Assembly: GCF_029227915.1 (NCBI RefSeq)
Contig: NC_079877.1
Location: 15,546,851-15,610,850 of the forward strand
Reading direction: 5' to 3'
DNA: 64,000 nucleotides
Origin: Hydractinia symbiolongicarpus
Lineage: Eukaryota; Cnidaria; Hydrozoa; Anthoathecata; Hydractiniidae
A program made the position numbers and the translations under genes. The notes beneath the pieces were generated by a model. The model worked only from the letters and a program-made list of their open reading frames with translations. It had not been told where the DNA came from and did no database searches. Positions within the stretch are counted from its first letter, which is position 1; each line of letters begins with the position of its first letter. Below are positions 13,501 to 24,308 of the stretch, in pieces.

Positions 13501-15221
13501 CCAAAAGAAATGATTAGCGTCACCTAAACAGCACTTTATTTGAAGAATATGTGAGTTCTTTCACTTTCTTGTTGCCGCTATATTGTTTTTTGGAAACAAC
13601 TATGTTTTGTATGTTGACTATAAAGTTGCGTATGCTCTAACTGTTGGACAACAATCTCGTTCCCCGTGGTCGAATAACACCTTTCGGAAGTTATTTAATC
13701 ATGCTTTCTCGCCAACGTCTGTACAAATACCCAGTATGCCGATTTCAACGGTAACTTGGTCTAACCCCTTTCCATTATTATTGCCATGATGAATAAAACT
13801 TCTGTTTGCGACTTTTCTTTTTACACATTTCAGTGCTTTGATTGGCTGTCGCAATATTACGATAAAAAACTAGGGTTTGTTTATATCATTTTTGAGACGG
13901 CGTGGACGATGAAAGATGCAATAATTTGTTACCAATGGTGCACATGCTTGATTAGTTTTTTCGGCGTATAACCTCATTTATCAAATGCATCCTAAGGAGG
14001 TCCCTTGCTATGGTTTTGAAATTCAATGGACCAACAGTCAAACTTCATGCAAGAGGTTGTAAGAACTGATTACCTCATTACAGGAAATTAAGGAATCATG
14101 AAATTTACAATTCAAAAATTTACGTACGTGGTTTAAACGCAGAGCGTCTGAAATTTGCATTTTGGAAATAAAAAATTATTCTGTTTTTTTTTAAAAAAAA
14201 TACATTACGGGTGAACAAAACTAACACGGATTGACAGAGTGTAGCGAAGAAGCATTTTTTTTATTTCAAAGTTGTCTTGTCTTTACTCAAATAAAAGGGT
14301 TAAATTAAAAATCGCTTCTAGCATGTTATGCCGCGCAACCCACCTTCTGCATAAACGAACACTCTTCGTATTAAAATTCTTAGATTTCCTATTCAATATA
14401 CAATTTAAGCACAAAATCTAATTTTAAAAAGTTTAAAGTCACAAAATTAATGTATCATTTATTGAACTTTCAGTTGTAAAACTTATAATGCATAGAATTA
14501 AGCACTGTGATGTTCATTAATTTTGAAATTTCCTCATAGAGTTATTATCGCTTTTCTGACGTTTAATGAGGAAAATTAGCAAGAATATCGTCTGACATAG
14601 AATAATTTAAAATCATAAAATGCACGTTGCTGGGCTGTTTCTTCCCCAGAATAGCGATTAAACGTTTTTCTATATATTTATTTTTCCAATTGATGAGAAT
14701 TAACTTAAACAGCAAAATTTTTTATGGAATCAGTTCTCTAAATTATAAAAATTAATTTATTATCAGTGTTACGATTTACCGCTTAAAACATCGCCACATG
14801 TATGCTAGACAAAAACCGCCGATTTTGTTGTTGTTTTGCTTCATAAAAGCCTGATCCTGGTAAAGTGATGGTAAAGGCGCTACAAAACGACTGTTAGATT
14901 TAGCCTTCATAGATTGTCACCAGCTATTACATCTAAAACGGTATGTGAACCCTGAGGATAAAAAAGATGTTTAATAAAAAATAATTTAAAGTGAAAGTTA
15001 AGTGGAGTGGGTCCAAGAGTCCAATAGAGAAAGCCTTACGACAGTGACTTATCAGAAACGGTTGGATAGGTTAAAGTGAACCGATTCAAAGGTCAGTTCC
15101 TTCCATCTGATTACAAGTTTTTTAAAGTTTTAAGTGAAATGCCATGTCTTCAGTGGTTGTGATTAGTTATTGTCTGCAAAAACTTTTAAATGTGTAGGTC
15201 TGATAATTATAAAAGTCTTAT

Positions 15222-15227
15222 TTTATT
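15222..15227 (-). terminator. AATAAA polyadenylation signal for locus B tail
   Basis: On the minus strand AATAAA lies about 32 bases past the TAA of the locus B tail exon, a normal position for a cleavage/polyadenylation signal after a short 3' UTR. Confidence 0.5.
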
Positions 15228-15258
15228 TCAACTTCAGGTCAACTTTAGTTCTTAACAT

Positions 15259-15446
15259 TTACATAGGAATTTCTTCGTAATTCGCCAATTGGCCAATTGT
15301 TGTTCTCAAATCAGCATAAACCCTAGGTTGAATAGCTTGAACATTAAGGTCTGCATAATTAAATGATGTTGTTCCTCCTACTTTATAATCTTCATCATCC
15401 TGATGCACAACAGGTTGAGATACTAGATAATGTTTATTACCAAAAC
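15259..15446 (-). CDS. Locus B exon: cytoplasmic tail with four spaced tyrosine motifs
   Basis: Minus strand, acceptor TTATTCAG, phase 1, ending in TAA at 15259-15261, about 62 residues. Tyrosine motifs are DYKVG, NYADL, VYADL and NYEEI, spaced 10, 13 and 13 residues apart. The two YADL motifs have the form of an ITAM (Y-x-x-L, 9 residues, Y-x-x-L), slightly longer than the classical 6-8 spacer. YEEI matches the preferred peptide of Src-family SH2 domains. Such tails recruit SH2 kinases or phosphatases when phosphorylated. That is family knowledge and was not shown here. Confidence 0.8.
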
Positions 15447-16526
15447 CTGAATAAACACAATTTAACAATTTAATAGGTGATCCAACATTAAATATTTTTA
15501 CTTAATCGAAAATAAAATTAAATAAAGTATTATAAACATATCATAATTTTTGAAAAATTTTTGTCTCACAATAAACTAACATCAATTTTTTATAAACAGA
15601 ATGACAGCAAAAAATATTTTGCTTATGTCAGAACATTTCCTGTGACGTCAACGGAAGTTTGAAGTTTTTAGGTAAATTTCTTAAAAATCTAAAAATCGGT
15701 GTAATTACTTGCATCAACTATACAGAATGATTACCATTCATAAAATAAAGTTATGCTGCAATGTGCCAGTTTTAAGGATAATCCTCATGAAACATAAATT
15801 TTCCTGATTGTGAGGATTTCATACTAATTATGGGGTAGTTTTGAATTATAGCAAATATCTAAGACTGGGAGAGATTTTATTTCAAAATTTGGCGTGGCGG
15901 TGTCTAATAGATCAACATAAAAACTCATTAGCTATCATAGCCATGCAACATAGCTAGTAAAAATGACTTCTTAGAAAAACTGACTGAAAGGGGGGATCCC
16001 GCCCCCCATCGCAGTATATTTCGGGTTAAAACTAACAAAAAAGCTGCACGGGGAAAGTATACGCACCTAAATGGGCAATAAATGTTTCCTGAGTAAAACT
16101 ATTCTAATTAAATATTTAAAATATTGCTTTTATTTAATCAAATTTTTCGCAAGCGCCTACTATAATATTACGCTAAATCGGGAGGATAAATCTTGATAAG
16201 TTCATTGAATAGATATTCATTGGACCTGTAATGTCTACTTAATGTAATCTACACAGCACGTGTTTATTTCTGCGAAGTTACTGTAGAAAGTTGATTGATT
16301 ATGATCTTGCACGCTTAGTGCTTTCTCATCTTGGGTCAGAAAGCAGACTTTTCTATAAGAACGAAACTTGTTTCACATATTAAGACCCTTTCAATCTTGA
16401 AATAAGTGCGCTAAACACCATCTATACGTCTCAAGGCGATAAAGAACATAGATGATTTTTTAGTAAAAAAACAGGATGGGACTAGGTAAAGTTTTGGTAC
16501 ATATTGTTGACATGATAAATACTTAC

Positions 16527-16628
16527 CGCTTTTACATATTTTCCTCCATTTAACCAGCATAATAATTACAACAACAAAAGCAAACGCCGCGATTTCTGAG
16601 ATCATGACTGTATAAAGTACATTCTCAC
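16527..16628 (-). CDS. Locus B exon: transmembrane segment
   Basis: Minus strand, acceptor TTTTCCAG to donor AGCG|GTAAGT, phase 1, about 34 residues. The hydrophobic stretch (EIAAFAFVVVIIMLV) is followed by a basic stop-transfer KWRKICK. It splices in frame to the tail exon. The frame is open, and the D-locus counterpart at 56701 is broken. Confidence 0.8.
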
Positions 16629-17367
16629 CTGGAAAATATGTAATACAAGTTTTTTACTATAATAATATCATATTTTTACACAAGCACAATGATCTAACAA
16701 TATATCTATTGGTTTTTACATGAAATCCGATCGAAATGTATCCTTATGGAAGAAAACGTTTGTAACGAAGTTATTTTGGCAACATATGTTCAGGATTTCT
16801 ATTACCTGGGGAGTAAGGTGACTAAGAAAAGAAGTTGTAAAAATACAAGAACAACTAATTTAATTTGTCGCTTATTCTTTCACACTAATCAAATGCTGGG
16901 AATGAAACAATACCCGACAACAGATAGTGGAAATTTACATATATTTTTATCGTTATAAATTTCGTAGGCTTTCCAACCAATCGTTACGGACAATAATTTA
17001 TTACTTGTGAAATCGAAGATCGGCGTTGATAATTATGGGTGCAGCTTAGAATCGTTACTAATTCTAGATATTCTAATCATTTTACTTTGAATTTATTTTT
17101 TATTTTCTTGAGTATTTATAAATATAGGTGAAGTGATTACAATTGACAGAGAGAAAATGATGAAAATCTTTGGACGAAATAATCGACCTTTGAAGGGAAC
17201 TCCGTCAATTCCTTTATTCTTGAAATGTGTTGTCTACATTTTTCATTCATTTTTTAATGTAACAACATAAAAAACTAAAAAACAAGACTCCACTTAAGTT
17301 TTTGGTTCTCTCGCTTCTTTTACTTGTACGACAAAACAAAGCAAGAATTATACAAAAGAGAACCTAC

Positions 17368-17634
17368 CTTTTGAGGAGACAATATATTTTATAGTGTTAC
17401 CCAATCACTTTTTTTATAGATACAGTTCTAATCTTAAAATATCGTATCGAAGGATAGCACATAAAATGATTGCTCGACGTTGTTATTATTGTCGTATTTG
17501 TTAACAACGATTCATCGTCAAGAAGCAATTTAAGTTGTACATCTAAACACATTTTATTCCCAGATGATGGATGTACCATACAACGCTGTAACATCCACTG
17601 CTTTCTGCTTTATAACTTAAATTCTGCGGGGTAT
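17368..17634 (-). pseudogene. Locus B ECS-type exon with nonsense codon and frameshift
   Basis: Minus strand, acceptor TTTATAG at the start and donor AAAG|GTAGGT at the end. The opening (DTPQNLSYK, then GCYSVVWYIHHLG) matches the ECS copies at 55328 and 56031. Immediately after KCV comes TAG, where the 56-kb copy has codons for R-M-Y. The next conserved block (LLDDESLL, HFMCYPSIRY) lies in another frame. The exon length (267) still preserves phase, so splicing could survive although the reading frame does not. Confidence 0.75.
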
Positions 17635-18780
17635 CTATAAATTATTTTTATATTTTAGCTATGCATTAGTTATTCTTCATTTGAAATAATTTTGTGCCTA
17701 TAGTGCTCACAATGGTATTAACGTTTAGACATATTATACTTAACAGAAATGGCGGTTTTTAGTTAAATGACTACACACTTTCAAGAACATCAATGGTTCT
17801 CTTCAGAATTTCCTGCGAATTGCAGCCTTTCAGAAAAGATTACGGGAGTTGAGCCACCTTCTTCAAAATCAAATAAAATATATTCCCTCGCATTAAATTT
17901 TTAGAAATTGATAAAAAATCCGAAATTCACGAAAAAATATTTAAGTAAAAGTAGATTTCGTTAAGGCATAATCATTATTGATCCTGCGGAGTTGTTACAT
18001 CATGTAATGAAAAGAAAGAAACATCTAACTCTGAGATCGCCTTTTAACACCAACGCGTCATAAAGAGTAGTTATTTTGCTTTTTCAACCTTTTGATTTGG
18101 AGGGAAACATATACATATACATATACGTAAAAGTGTACGTGGGAAATGTAACGTAAAAGCGGACTATTTTTCAAAATTGGTTGATCCTGATCATTGGGAA
18201 ATAACTCCAAATTTTTTCGTATTTTTGAACACTAAATGGTGACCATTGACTACGACAGGTTTGCTAACTTTATAACAAAAAGGTTGACCGTTTTAATTCA
18301 AAATATCCCGTACTTGGTACAGAGGCTGTAGATGTTTTTTCCCAAGACTGGCGTTTCAAAAATAATTTGTTCGTCCCCCTTTTACCTCTTCTTATCAAAG
18401 TGATAACCGCAATAAAGCGAAATCCGAGAGGTGCTTATTTTACCGCAATGGCCTTCTGCACAATGGGAATGGTTACAAGGGATTTATCCATGACTATTGG
18501 TTTGAGAGCAATACTTCTGGGATCTTGAAACAAGGCCATTTTAAACATTCTTTGTTAGACTTTTGTAGTTAAAGTCAATTGCTGACTTCGCAAATTGAAC
18601 GGCGTTTAAACATTTTGAATGTTAAAAACCAGGTTTTCAAGAGAACAGATTCTGAATTTTGAAAACTAGGTTTTCTAGTTCTTAGCTTTGAAAACTAATT
18701 TTGAAAACATCTGATGAGAGAGGCTTCTAATATCATGGATTTACATGTATACATTTATGTCATTCCACTTACAGTATTGC

Positions 18781-20022
18781 AAATACAGTCGAAAATTCAC
18801 AACTCAAGTCTCTTGCTGAAACTTTGGACGACGTGCTCCTAGATGGTCGTTCAGAGAACACAATAAAGAAATACCAATCTTATTTAAATAAATGGAGAAA
18901 ATGGTGCGATTGTCAGCCTAATACAGTCCGGCGAATCTTTCAATGCTATCGAAAGTAGCTATTACGTAATAAAATATTTTCACAATATTTCTAGTTACGC
19001 AGATCCTACGAATACGATATTGTCCGGATACATTTTGGATGCAGCTAAACGAATCTGCCACCATCCGAAAAAGAAGAAACAGCTGTCACTGTGGATCAGA
19101 TCCACGAAATTTATAAGACGCTATAAGGTGATTAAATTAAGTAGTAATTAAGTAATTAAGTAAGTAACGGGAAGTTTTAACGTCCTTTGGGATTCCATCC
19201 TAACGGTTGGCTCTTCCTCCCCTCCGACTGTAACTATGTTACATTCCCGCCAGAGATACGTATAGCATTGCTCTAAATTGCTTGCCTGCCACACAATCCG
19301 GTTAGCGGTAAGTAGATAGCACCAAATGGGCTGACAACACCGCATTTAAAGTGCGCCGGAGTGGGGACTCGAACCTGAAACCTTATTATAACAAGTCGAA
19401 TGCGCTACCACTACACCATCTCCGCTCCATATTAATTTATTAGATCTTACAAACTTTACGATGATGATATTAGCATTTTCTGGGTTTCGTAGAAATAACG
19501 AGGTTATAAATCTAAAACTGTCAGATGTTAATTTCAAAGAATCCCATGTCAAGCTTTTTATTGAAAAATCAAAAACCGATCAATTTCGTGACGGATCCCG
19601 GGTGTTTAATTTTAAAAAGTCATCTGACATATGTCCTGTTAAAATTCTAAGGAAGTATATCAACATGGCCTGCATCAACGACCATGAAGAGTTTCTTTTC
19701 CGGCCAATGAACTTTTGCAAAACCTCTGCAACATATTATATTAGAAAAACAAATACACCAATTTCATATGCAACAGCTGATCTGCAATCCTGAAATATAT
19801 TGAAAATATCGGTTAGACGAAAATCTGTTTGCGACGTATAGCTTCCGGCGAAGTGGTGCTACTGTAGCAGCCAATAGAAATGTAAATGATCGCCTCTTTC
19901 AAAATCAAGGCAGATGGAAACCTGTAAATGCGAAAAACGGTTATGTTGACTACAGTATTGAGAAATTGCTAGCTATCTGTGACATTAAGGCTAGACCTGT
20001 AAATATTTTATTTGCATTTTAG
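18781..20022 (+). mobile_element. Decayed tyrosine-recombinase element (Crypton/DIRS-like integrase)
   Basis: An N-terminal SAM-like core-binding region (SENTIKKYQSYLNKWRKWC) starts near 18785. The catalytic domain starts at 19461 with LAFSGFRRNNEVINLKLSD (the first catalytic Arg in GFRR). It continues near 19845 with SFRRSGATVAANRNV, where the second Arg lies and the usual His is Tyr (YSFRR), then GRWKPVNAKNGYVDYS with the probable nucleophile Tyr. Stops and frameshifts interrupt it (for example the TGA after ATADLQS at about 19791), and a SINE splits it between the N-terminal and catalytic parts. I cannot tell Crypton from another YR element because the ends are not visible. Confidence 0.75.
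19141..19428 (-). mobile_element. tRNA-derived SINE inserted in the recombinase relic
   Basis: On the minus strand the element begins near 19428 with a tRNA-like head: A-box TGGTGTAGTGGTAGCGCA (about 19401-19418) and B-box GGTTCGAGTCC (19364-19374), the RNA polymerase III internal promoter. A unique body of about 180 bp follows and the element ends in a short ACTTACTTAATTACTTAATT tail (19141-19170). The tRNA cloverleaf is degenerate in the T stem. Removing it restores the run of recombinase homology (NLLDLTNFTMMILAFSGF reads through the right junction). Confidence 0.72.
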
Positions 20023-20446
20023 CGATATACCTTGTTGCTGCTGCTACTATAAGTGATAAAGAAATAGACATAACAATAAATAAAGTTATTTTCGTTTGAG
20101 GTACGATTTAGGAAATGAATGAATTTATTTTGTTCTTTGGCGCGCCTTTATCACGTGTCCTTGTCTTTTTACGGGTGTATCGTCTTAAAAAATAAAAACT
20201 CAATTTTTTAATACTATTTGTTCTAAATTTCAGAAATAGTTAGGTTTGGAAATAAAAACAAAAATCAAAACTTGTCAAGCGCAATGCTAAAACTTATATA
20301 ATCCCATATCGTCCTTGAAAATTGCGAAAATGCAACGGCTTAATATACCTCAAGAGGAAAAGAGCGCAAGTGTTGCAGACATAACCCAAGAGGCACACCA
20401 TGTTCTACAGACAAATGTTGCTAGTCACTGCTACGTCATGACATCG

Positions 20447-21813
20447 GCCACATCATTACAACGTCGCATCGACGTCCTAATATCCGACGTCGTATTTCGG
20501 CAATAAACCGACGTTGATCCAACGTCAGAATTTTCAACGTCGCATATTGACCATAACCCGGCCTCGAATTGACGTTAGGTTATCAGAAGCCGGATTTATA
20601 CTTCAACACGACGTTGTACCAATGTCGCATTAACGCATTATTCAATAACTCTTCCAGGGAAAAATTATTCTTAAAATTCTTTTAGAAAAATAAAAAATGG
20701 TTTTTACAAATGCAATAACTGACGGAGTTTTGGAGATTTTACGAGGGATACGTTCTTATTATAATTTTAATTTTAAGAGGGAAAGTGCAAAGGTTTCCAG
20801 TTCAAATTTACAATAGATATGACGAAACCATGTGATAAAAATTATGCCATTTAATTTGTTAAGACATCGTACTTTCGAACGAGAAATAGTTCGAACGGAA
20901 AAAGAAGTCGCTTCGAATTTAAAAATAAACACAACGTTTTTCTCTTTACCAAAGAAAGTTGAAATTGCAAACGTTTTAAAATTTATTTGTTGACGATTTT
21001 AGCGCGAAAGAAACTGACACATATATAACATATGTGTCAGTTTCTTTCGCCCTAAAATCGTTGTGTATTAATTTCTAGCATTTGCTGTTGGTAAACTATT
21101 GTAGATTCTTTTTTACTAACATATAGAAGAAAAGGAAGAAAGGGAATCCGTTTTAAGAAGAAGAAGCAGTAAGTATTTCTAGCTACTTTATAAATAACAT
21201 TGTGTATAGGCACATCAATTGAAAACTGTAGAATCTGTAAATATATATTTCTTTGAACACCTAGCTTTACAATTACACATCTTGTCATTTCGGAGAGGTG
21301 TTCTTATATAAAAACCATATATCTTCGCTCTGTGACAAATTCTCCTTGCAATTTATAACACTAGTTGATCATATTTTAATACATTCATTTTCTTTCTACA
21401 GAAAATAGAAGAAAAAGTCAATGAAAAATGTGTGATAAAAAATATTCATGCTTGGGGACATAAAGTTATTGTAAATAAATATCAGTTATCAAGTGTGATT
21501 CTAGTGTAATATAACGAGTGTGAATACTAGTTGATTATAAAAGAAAAAAATTTTATAAATCACTTTTCTTTTTAATGAGCCTCTTTGCTACGTCTGTTAA
21601 CATCGCAGCTAAGTCGCTGTAACGTCGGTTAACTTCGCAGTAATACGTCTGTAAAAGGTCGCAGACGTCTATACAACGTAGCCACGACAGCGATAGGAGG
21701 TTATGCTCTGACGTCGTACAGACGGCGCGACTTTCCATACTGATGTTGGTCGGACGTCGTACCGAGTTAAACTCGACGTTGCTACGACGTCTTTGCGACG
21801 TTGCTGTGTTGGC
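20447..21813. mobile_element. Non-autonomous DNA transposon with CGACGT-rich subterminal repeats
   Basis: The left end (GCCACATCATTACAACGTCG) and the reverse complement of the right end (GCCAACACAGCAACGTCG) match as terminal inverted repeats. Both termini, about 170 bp on the left and 230 bp on the right, carry many CGACGT/ACGTCG copies. The roughly 900-bp AT-rich interior holds no recognisable transposase. No clear target duplication is visible. Confidence 0.65.
20993..21061. repeat. 31-bp near-perfect hairpin inside the CGACGT element
   Basis: The arms ACGATTTTAGCGCGAAAGAA and onward (20993-21023) and 21031-21061 pair with a single mismatch across a 7-nt loop. It may be a nested small palindromic element. 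Confidence 0.9.
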
Positions 21814-22059
21814 TGAAAATGAACTCCATACTTTAGATAGTGACTGCCAATTTACTTGTTTTTTTTATTAACATTCATTGATTCTGCACGTGTAAATGAA
21901 ACGTTTAAAATTTTGCAAAACCACATCATGCATGACTATATTTTGTTTCAGAAATGTTGCATTTCTTTATTTTGGGAATGCCCTGCCTCGAAAGAGGAAT
22001 ACCTTAATACAAAATTGAAATCTATATTGTAGTACCAGACTTTTGGTGTAGCGCGAACC

Positions 22060-23067
22060 ATGTTCGTGCTACAAACACTGTTAGTTCTTCTGACATTGTG
22101 GAGTACTAATGCTGCAGGAGTTACAAACGAACAGTTTTTTGCAGATAAAATTTCAACGAAACAGGTTTATAGTTTTGATTTTATTTTACATCTTCGTAAT
22201 TTCAAATAGCTTTACTTTTCTATCACTTATCCAAGCCATGACACCACAAAAGCAGACATAGTTGTATAAGCAGATATTTATAAAAGTTGTCGATAAAGTC
22301 CGTAATGTTGTTTGAAGTAACTTTCGGTGTTATCGTGTATTGATATATTTTACATTTCCTGGCATGGTTTTTCTGTGACAAAGTGAGATTATTATTTAGT
22401 TGTCATAGCAACTATTTATTATTTTCTGAAAGGAGTCAAACAAAATAATTAAACATGTCCATTACTTTAGTATTTTAAGTAATTGCCTATTAATAAAAAT
22501 ATGGAAAATGCATTACTTGGACTAATCCAATGTATTAGATTGCTACGTCACAAAACCTTTCTCCTGAAACGAGCTCTAAATTTTACATTAGAATATTTTC
22601 AAGTCAGAGTACGGATATTCTATTTTAAGAAGAAAATATTTTAACAAAAATTGTGGAAATGCCGATCGGTACGAAAGTTTCCATTAAAAGCGCTCTTCTG
22701 CAGGCATTGCATTACGAAATATAATGTTTGTGGGATGATGCAGCTGGGTTAACTAACTTAGCTCACAAAAGTAAATTGAAATGTGGTTGGGCGAAAACGA
22801 AAACATTTCACTTTAGAAACGCCCTTTTTTGTATTTATACAACTTTCTGTGATTTTTTGTTGGCAGTTTAGACTATTAACCTAACTCTATTTTTTTTAGC
22901 ATTGTTTCAATATCTCTTTAGTCTTCTTTTCAAGAATTAATAGCATAAGGTTTGATGTATACAAAGGTACCATTGAAGAAATAAAATTCACGCTTGTGCG
23001 TGAATTTTATTTCTTCAATACAATTGACGCTAATGTTGAGCGTTATATATACGTGTTCTTCCAATAA
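22060..23067 (+). CDS. Candidate two-exon secreted protein, unrecognised
   Basis: ATG at 22060 opens a 35-codon exon with a convincing signal peptide (MFVLQTLLVLLTLWSTNAAG) and then a polar stretch. It ends at 22164 before GTTTAT, a weak donor, phase 0. A strong acceptor (TCTATTTTTTTTAG) at 22898-22899 opens a phase-0 frame of 55 codons to TAA at 23065-23067, starting HCFNISLVFF. The reading frame of this second exon runs through the perfect hairpin at 22972-23019. Alternatively exon 2 ends at AAAG|GTACCA near 22967 and more exons follow. No family is recognised, and only the signal-peptide exon is reasonably persuasive. Confidence 0.35.
22972..23019. repeat. Perfect 22-bp hairpin with 4-nt loop
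   Basis: The arms ATTGAAGAAATAAAATTCAC plus GC and the exact reverse complement are separated by TTGT. It is the longest perfect palindrome noted in the window. Confidence 0.95.
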
Positions 23068-24226
23068 TGCCAAACTAAAATCTAAATATGCTAAGTCAAC
23101 AAAACATTTAAATGAAGTGAATTCAAACTTTCTAAACTGCAGTTGGCTCTATATAATTTGATTGGGAAATGATTAAAATTCGAATTGGTGAGTTATTCGA
23201 AGTTTCGTATTTAAGAACTATTGTATCCAAAATTCAAAATAGAAATCAGAGAATTAAAATGTTTTTTAAATTACATGATCCATACTTTTGCGCAGTGTGC
23301 TTTTTATTTGTGAAGTAAAGTCTTGTTTGGGAGACTTTGATCAAACAGACAAAATCATCAATATACTTTAATAATAAAATAATAGTAGTCGGTTCATAGA
23401 AATGAAGAATTAAAATTAGAATCACATGGAAATTTTTTTCGAAAACACTCAAATTTCTATTCGAGTAAAGATTATTTTCAAAATAGAGCGGTGAGAGAAC
23501 TTCACCGTAATTCCCGTAAGATATTCGACTCAAGGAAATCTTCAATTTGTTAAAATAAATATTTCAAGGGAGCATACTGAGCATAGCTATTGAGTGAACT
23601 TTAAACTATCACTTTAGTAAATACAAATTAGAAAAAGCGGCAGACAAATCGAACATCTTTCACATTAACTAAACATAAGAATAATGTTTTCTTTGTTTAA
23701 TCAATTATCATCAATTGAACGCAAATTACATAGCTCTGCAAATTTGTAGACAACATCCCATAGTTCTTTGAATTAAAAAAGCCATCTTTTTTCGTATATC
23801 AATCCTTTCCTTTATAACGTATTTCACCCCGTCTCCTCTATTTGTTGCCTCTATAGGCAGCAGGCGTCATCAATTTGTAATCCATGGTTGCTTTATTACA
23901 CAATTGATCGAAAACTATGGGCGATAAAATGTGTAGCAAAATATACAGTAAAAAAGCGGTTGTTCAAAATGATACGTGATAAATAATTAGCCTGAAAACT
24001 CATATTTTACGTATTTCACAGAAGAAGTGACGTCGTATTAATTAATTGAATGGTACGGAAGTGAAATTTAGTAAGGTCAATCTTAATGATTTAGCCCACT
24101 TTAATTAAACAATAACGACATGTAATTAAAAGATAACTTATGGATTATTTAATTTGTAAATATAATGAAAAGGTTGTTTGATATAACTAATAGTTTTGCT
24201 ACAACTTTTGATATTTAATTCTGATC
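23068..24226. other. Upstream region of locus C
   Basis: About 1.16 kb of AT-rich sequence precedes the signal-peptide exon of locus C. I see no other gene and no clear TATA/initiator combination, although the promoter should lie here. Confidence 0.4.
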
Positions 24227-24308
24227 ATGACGAAATTTTGGCAGAAATGTAGGAGATACATTGATATTTTAATATTACTTTATATTGTAATGTTCAGCAA
24301 CCAAGCAG
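24227..24308 (+). CDS. Locus C exon 1: signal peptide
   Basis: ATG at 24227 begins a basic then hydrophobic leader (RRYIDILILLYIVMFSNQA) that ends at a strong donor, CAG|GTAAGA, in phase 1, as needed for the domain-1 exon 4.4 kb downstream. An alternative start is ATG 28595, in frame with domain 1 and also followed by a hydrophobic stretch. However, the acceptor TTTTTCATTTAG at 28700 and the family exon plan favour a separate signal exon. Confidence 0.65.

Larger units (their letters stand above)
6849..15258. other. Intergenic region between convergent loci A and B
   Basis: I find no gene I can support. The many open frames of 60-100 codons (for example at 9943-10221, 11541-11846 and 12589-12861) lack splice context, family motifs and recognisable domains. 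Candidate repeat material includes a GC-rich patch at 7500-7620 and a GGGCGTTT/CGCCC patch at 8500-8840. Segments near 10110-10205 have CCCCAGGG and CTAGGGAC borders that could be MITE-like ends. A perfect hairpin lies at 10495-10530. Confidence 0.5.
15259..17634 (-). pseudogene. Locus B: Alr-like receptor remnant (broken ECS, intact TM and tail)
   Basis: On the minus strand an ECS-type exon (17634-17368), a TM exon (16628-16527) and a tail exon (15446-15259) follow in order with phase-1 GT/AG junctions. The TM and tail read cleanly. The ECS has an in-frame TAG and a frameshift when aligned with the two ECS copies of locus D. No Ig-domain or signal-peptide exon is visible upstream before the transposon cluster at 18.8-21.8 kb. 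Locus B is therefore a partial gene or pseudogene of the D-type subfamily. The intact tail may be recently functional, or may be used by an unseen transcript joined to other exons. Confidence 0.72.

Noticed and set aside
9683-13971. Series of plus-strand frames of 60-102 codons
   Set aside because: No splice consistency, no domains and low-complexity composition. Expected by chance in this much DNA.
19346-19552. Minus-strand frame across the SINE/recombinase junction
   Set aside because: Formed by the tRNA-like head of the SINE and antisense recombinase sequence, with no protein features.
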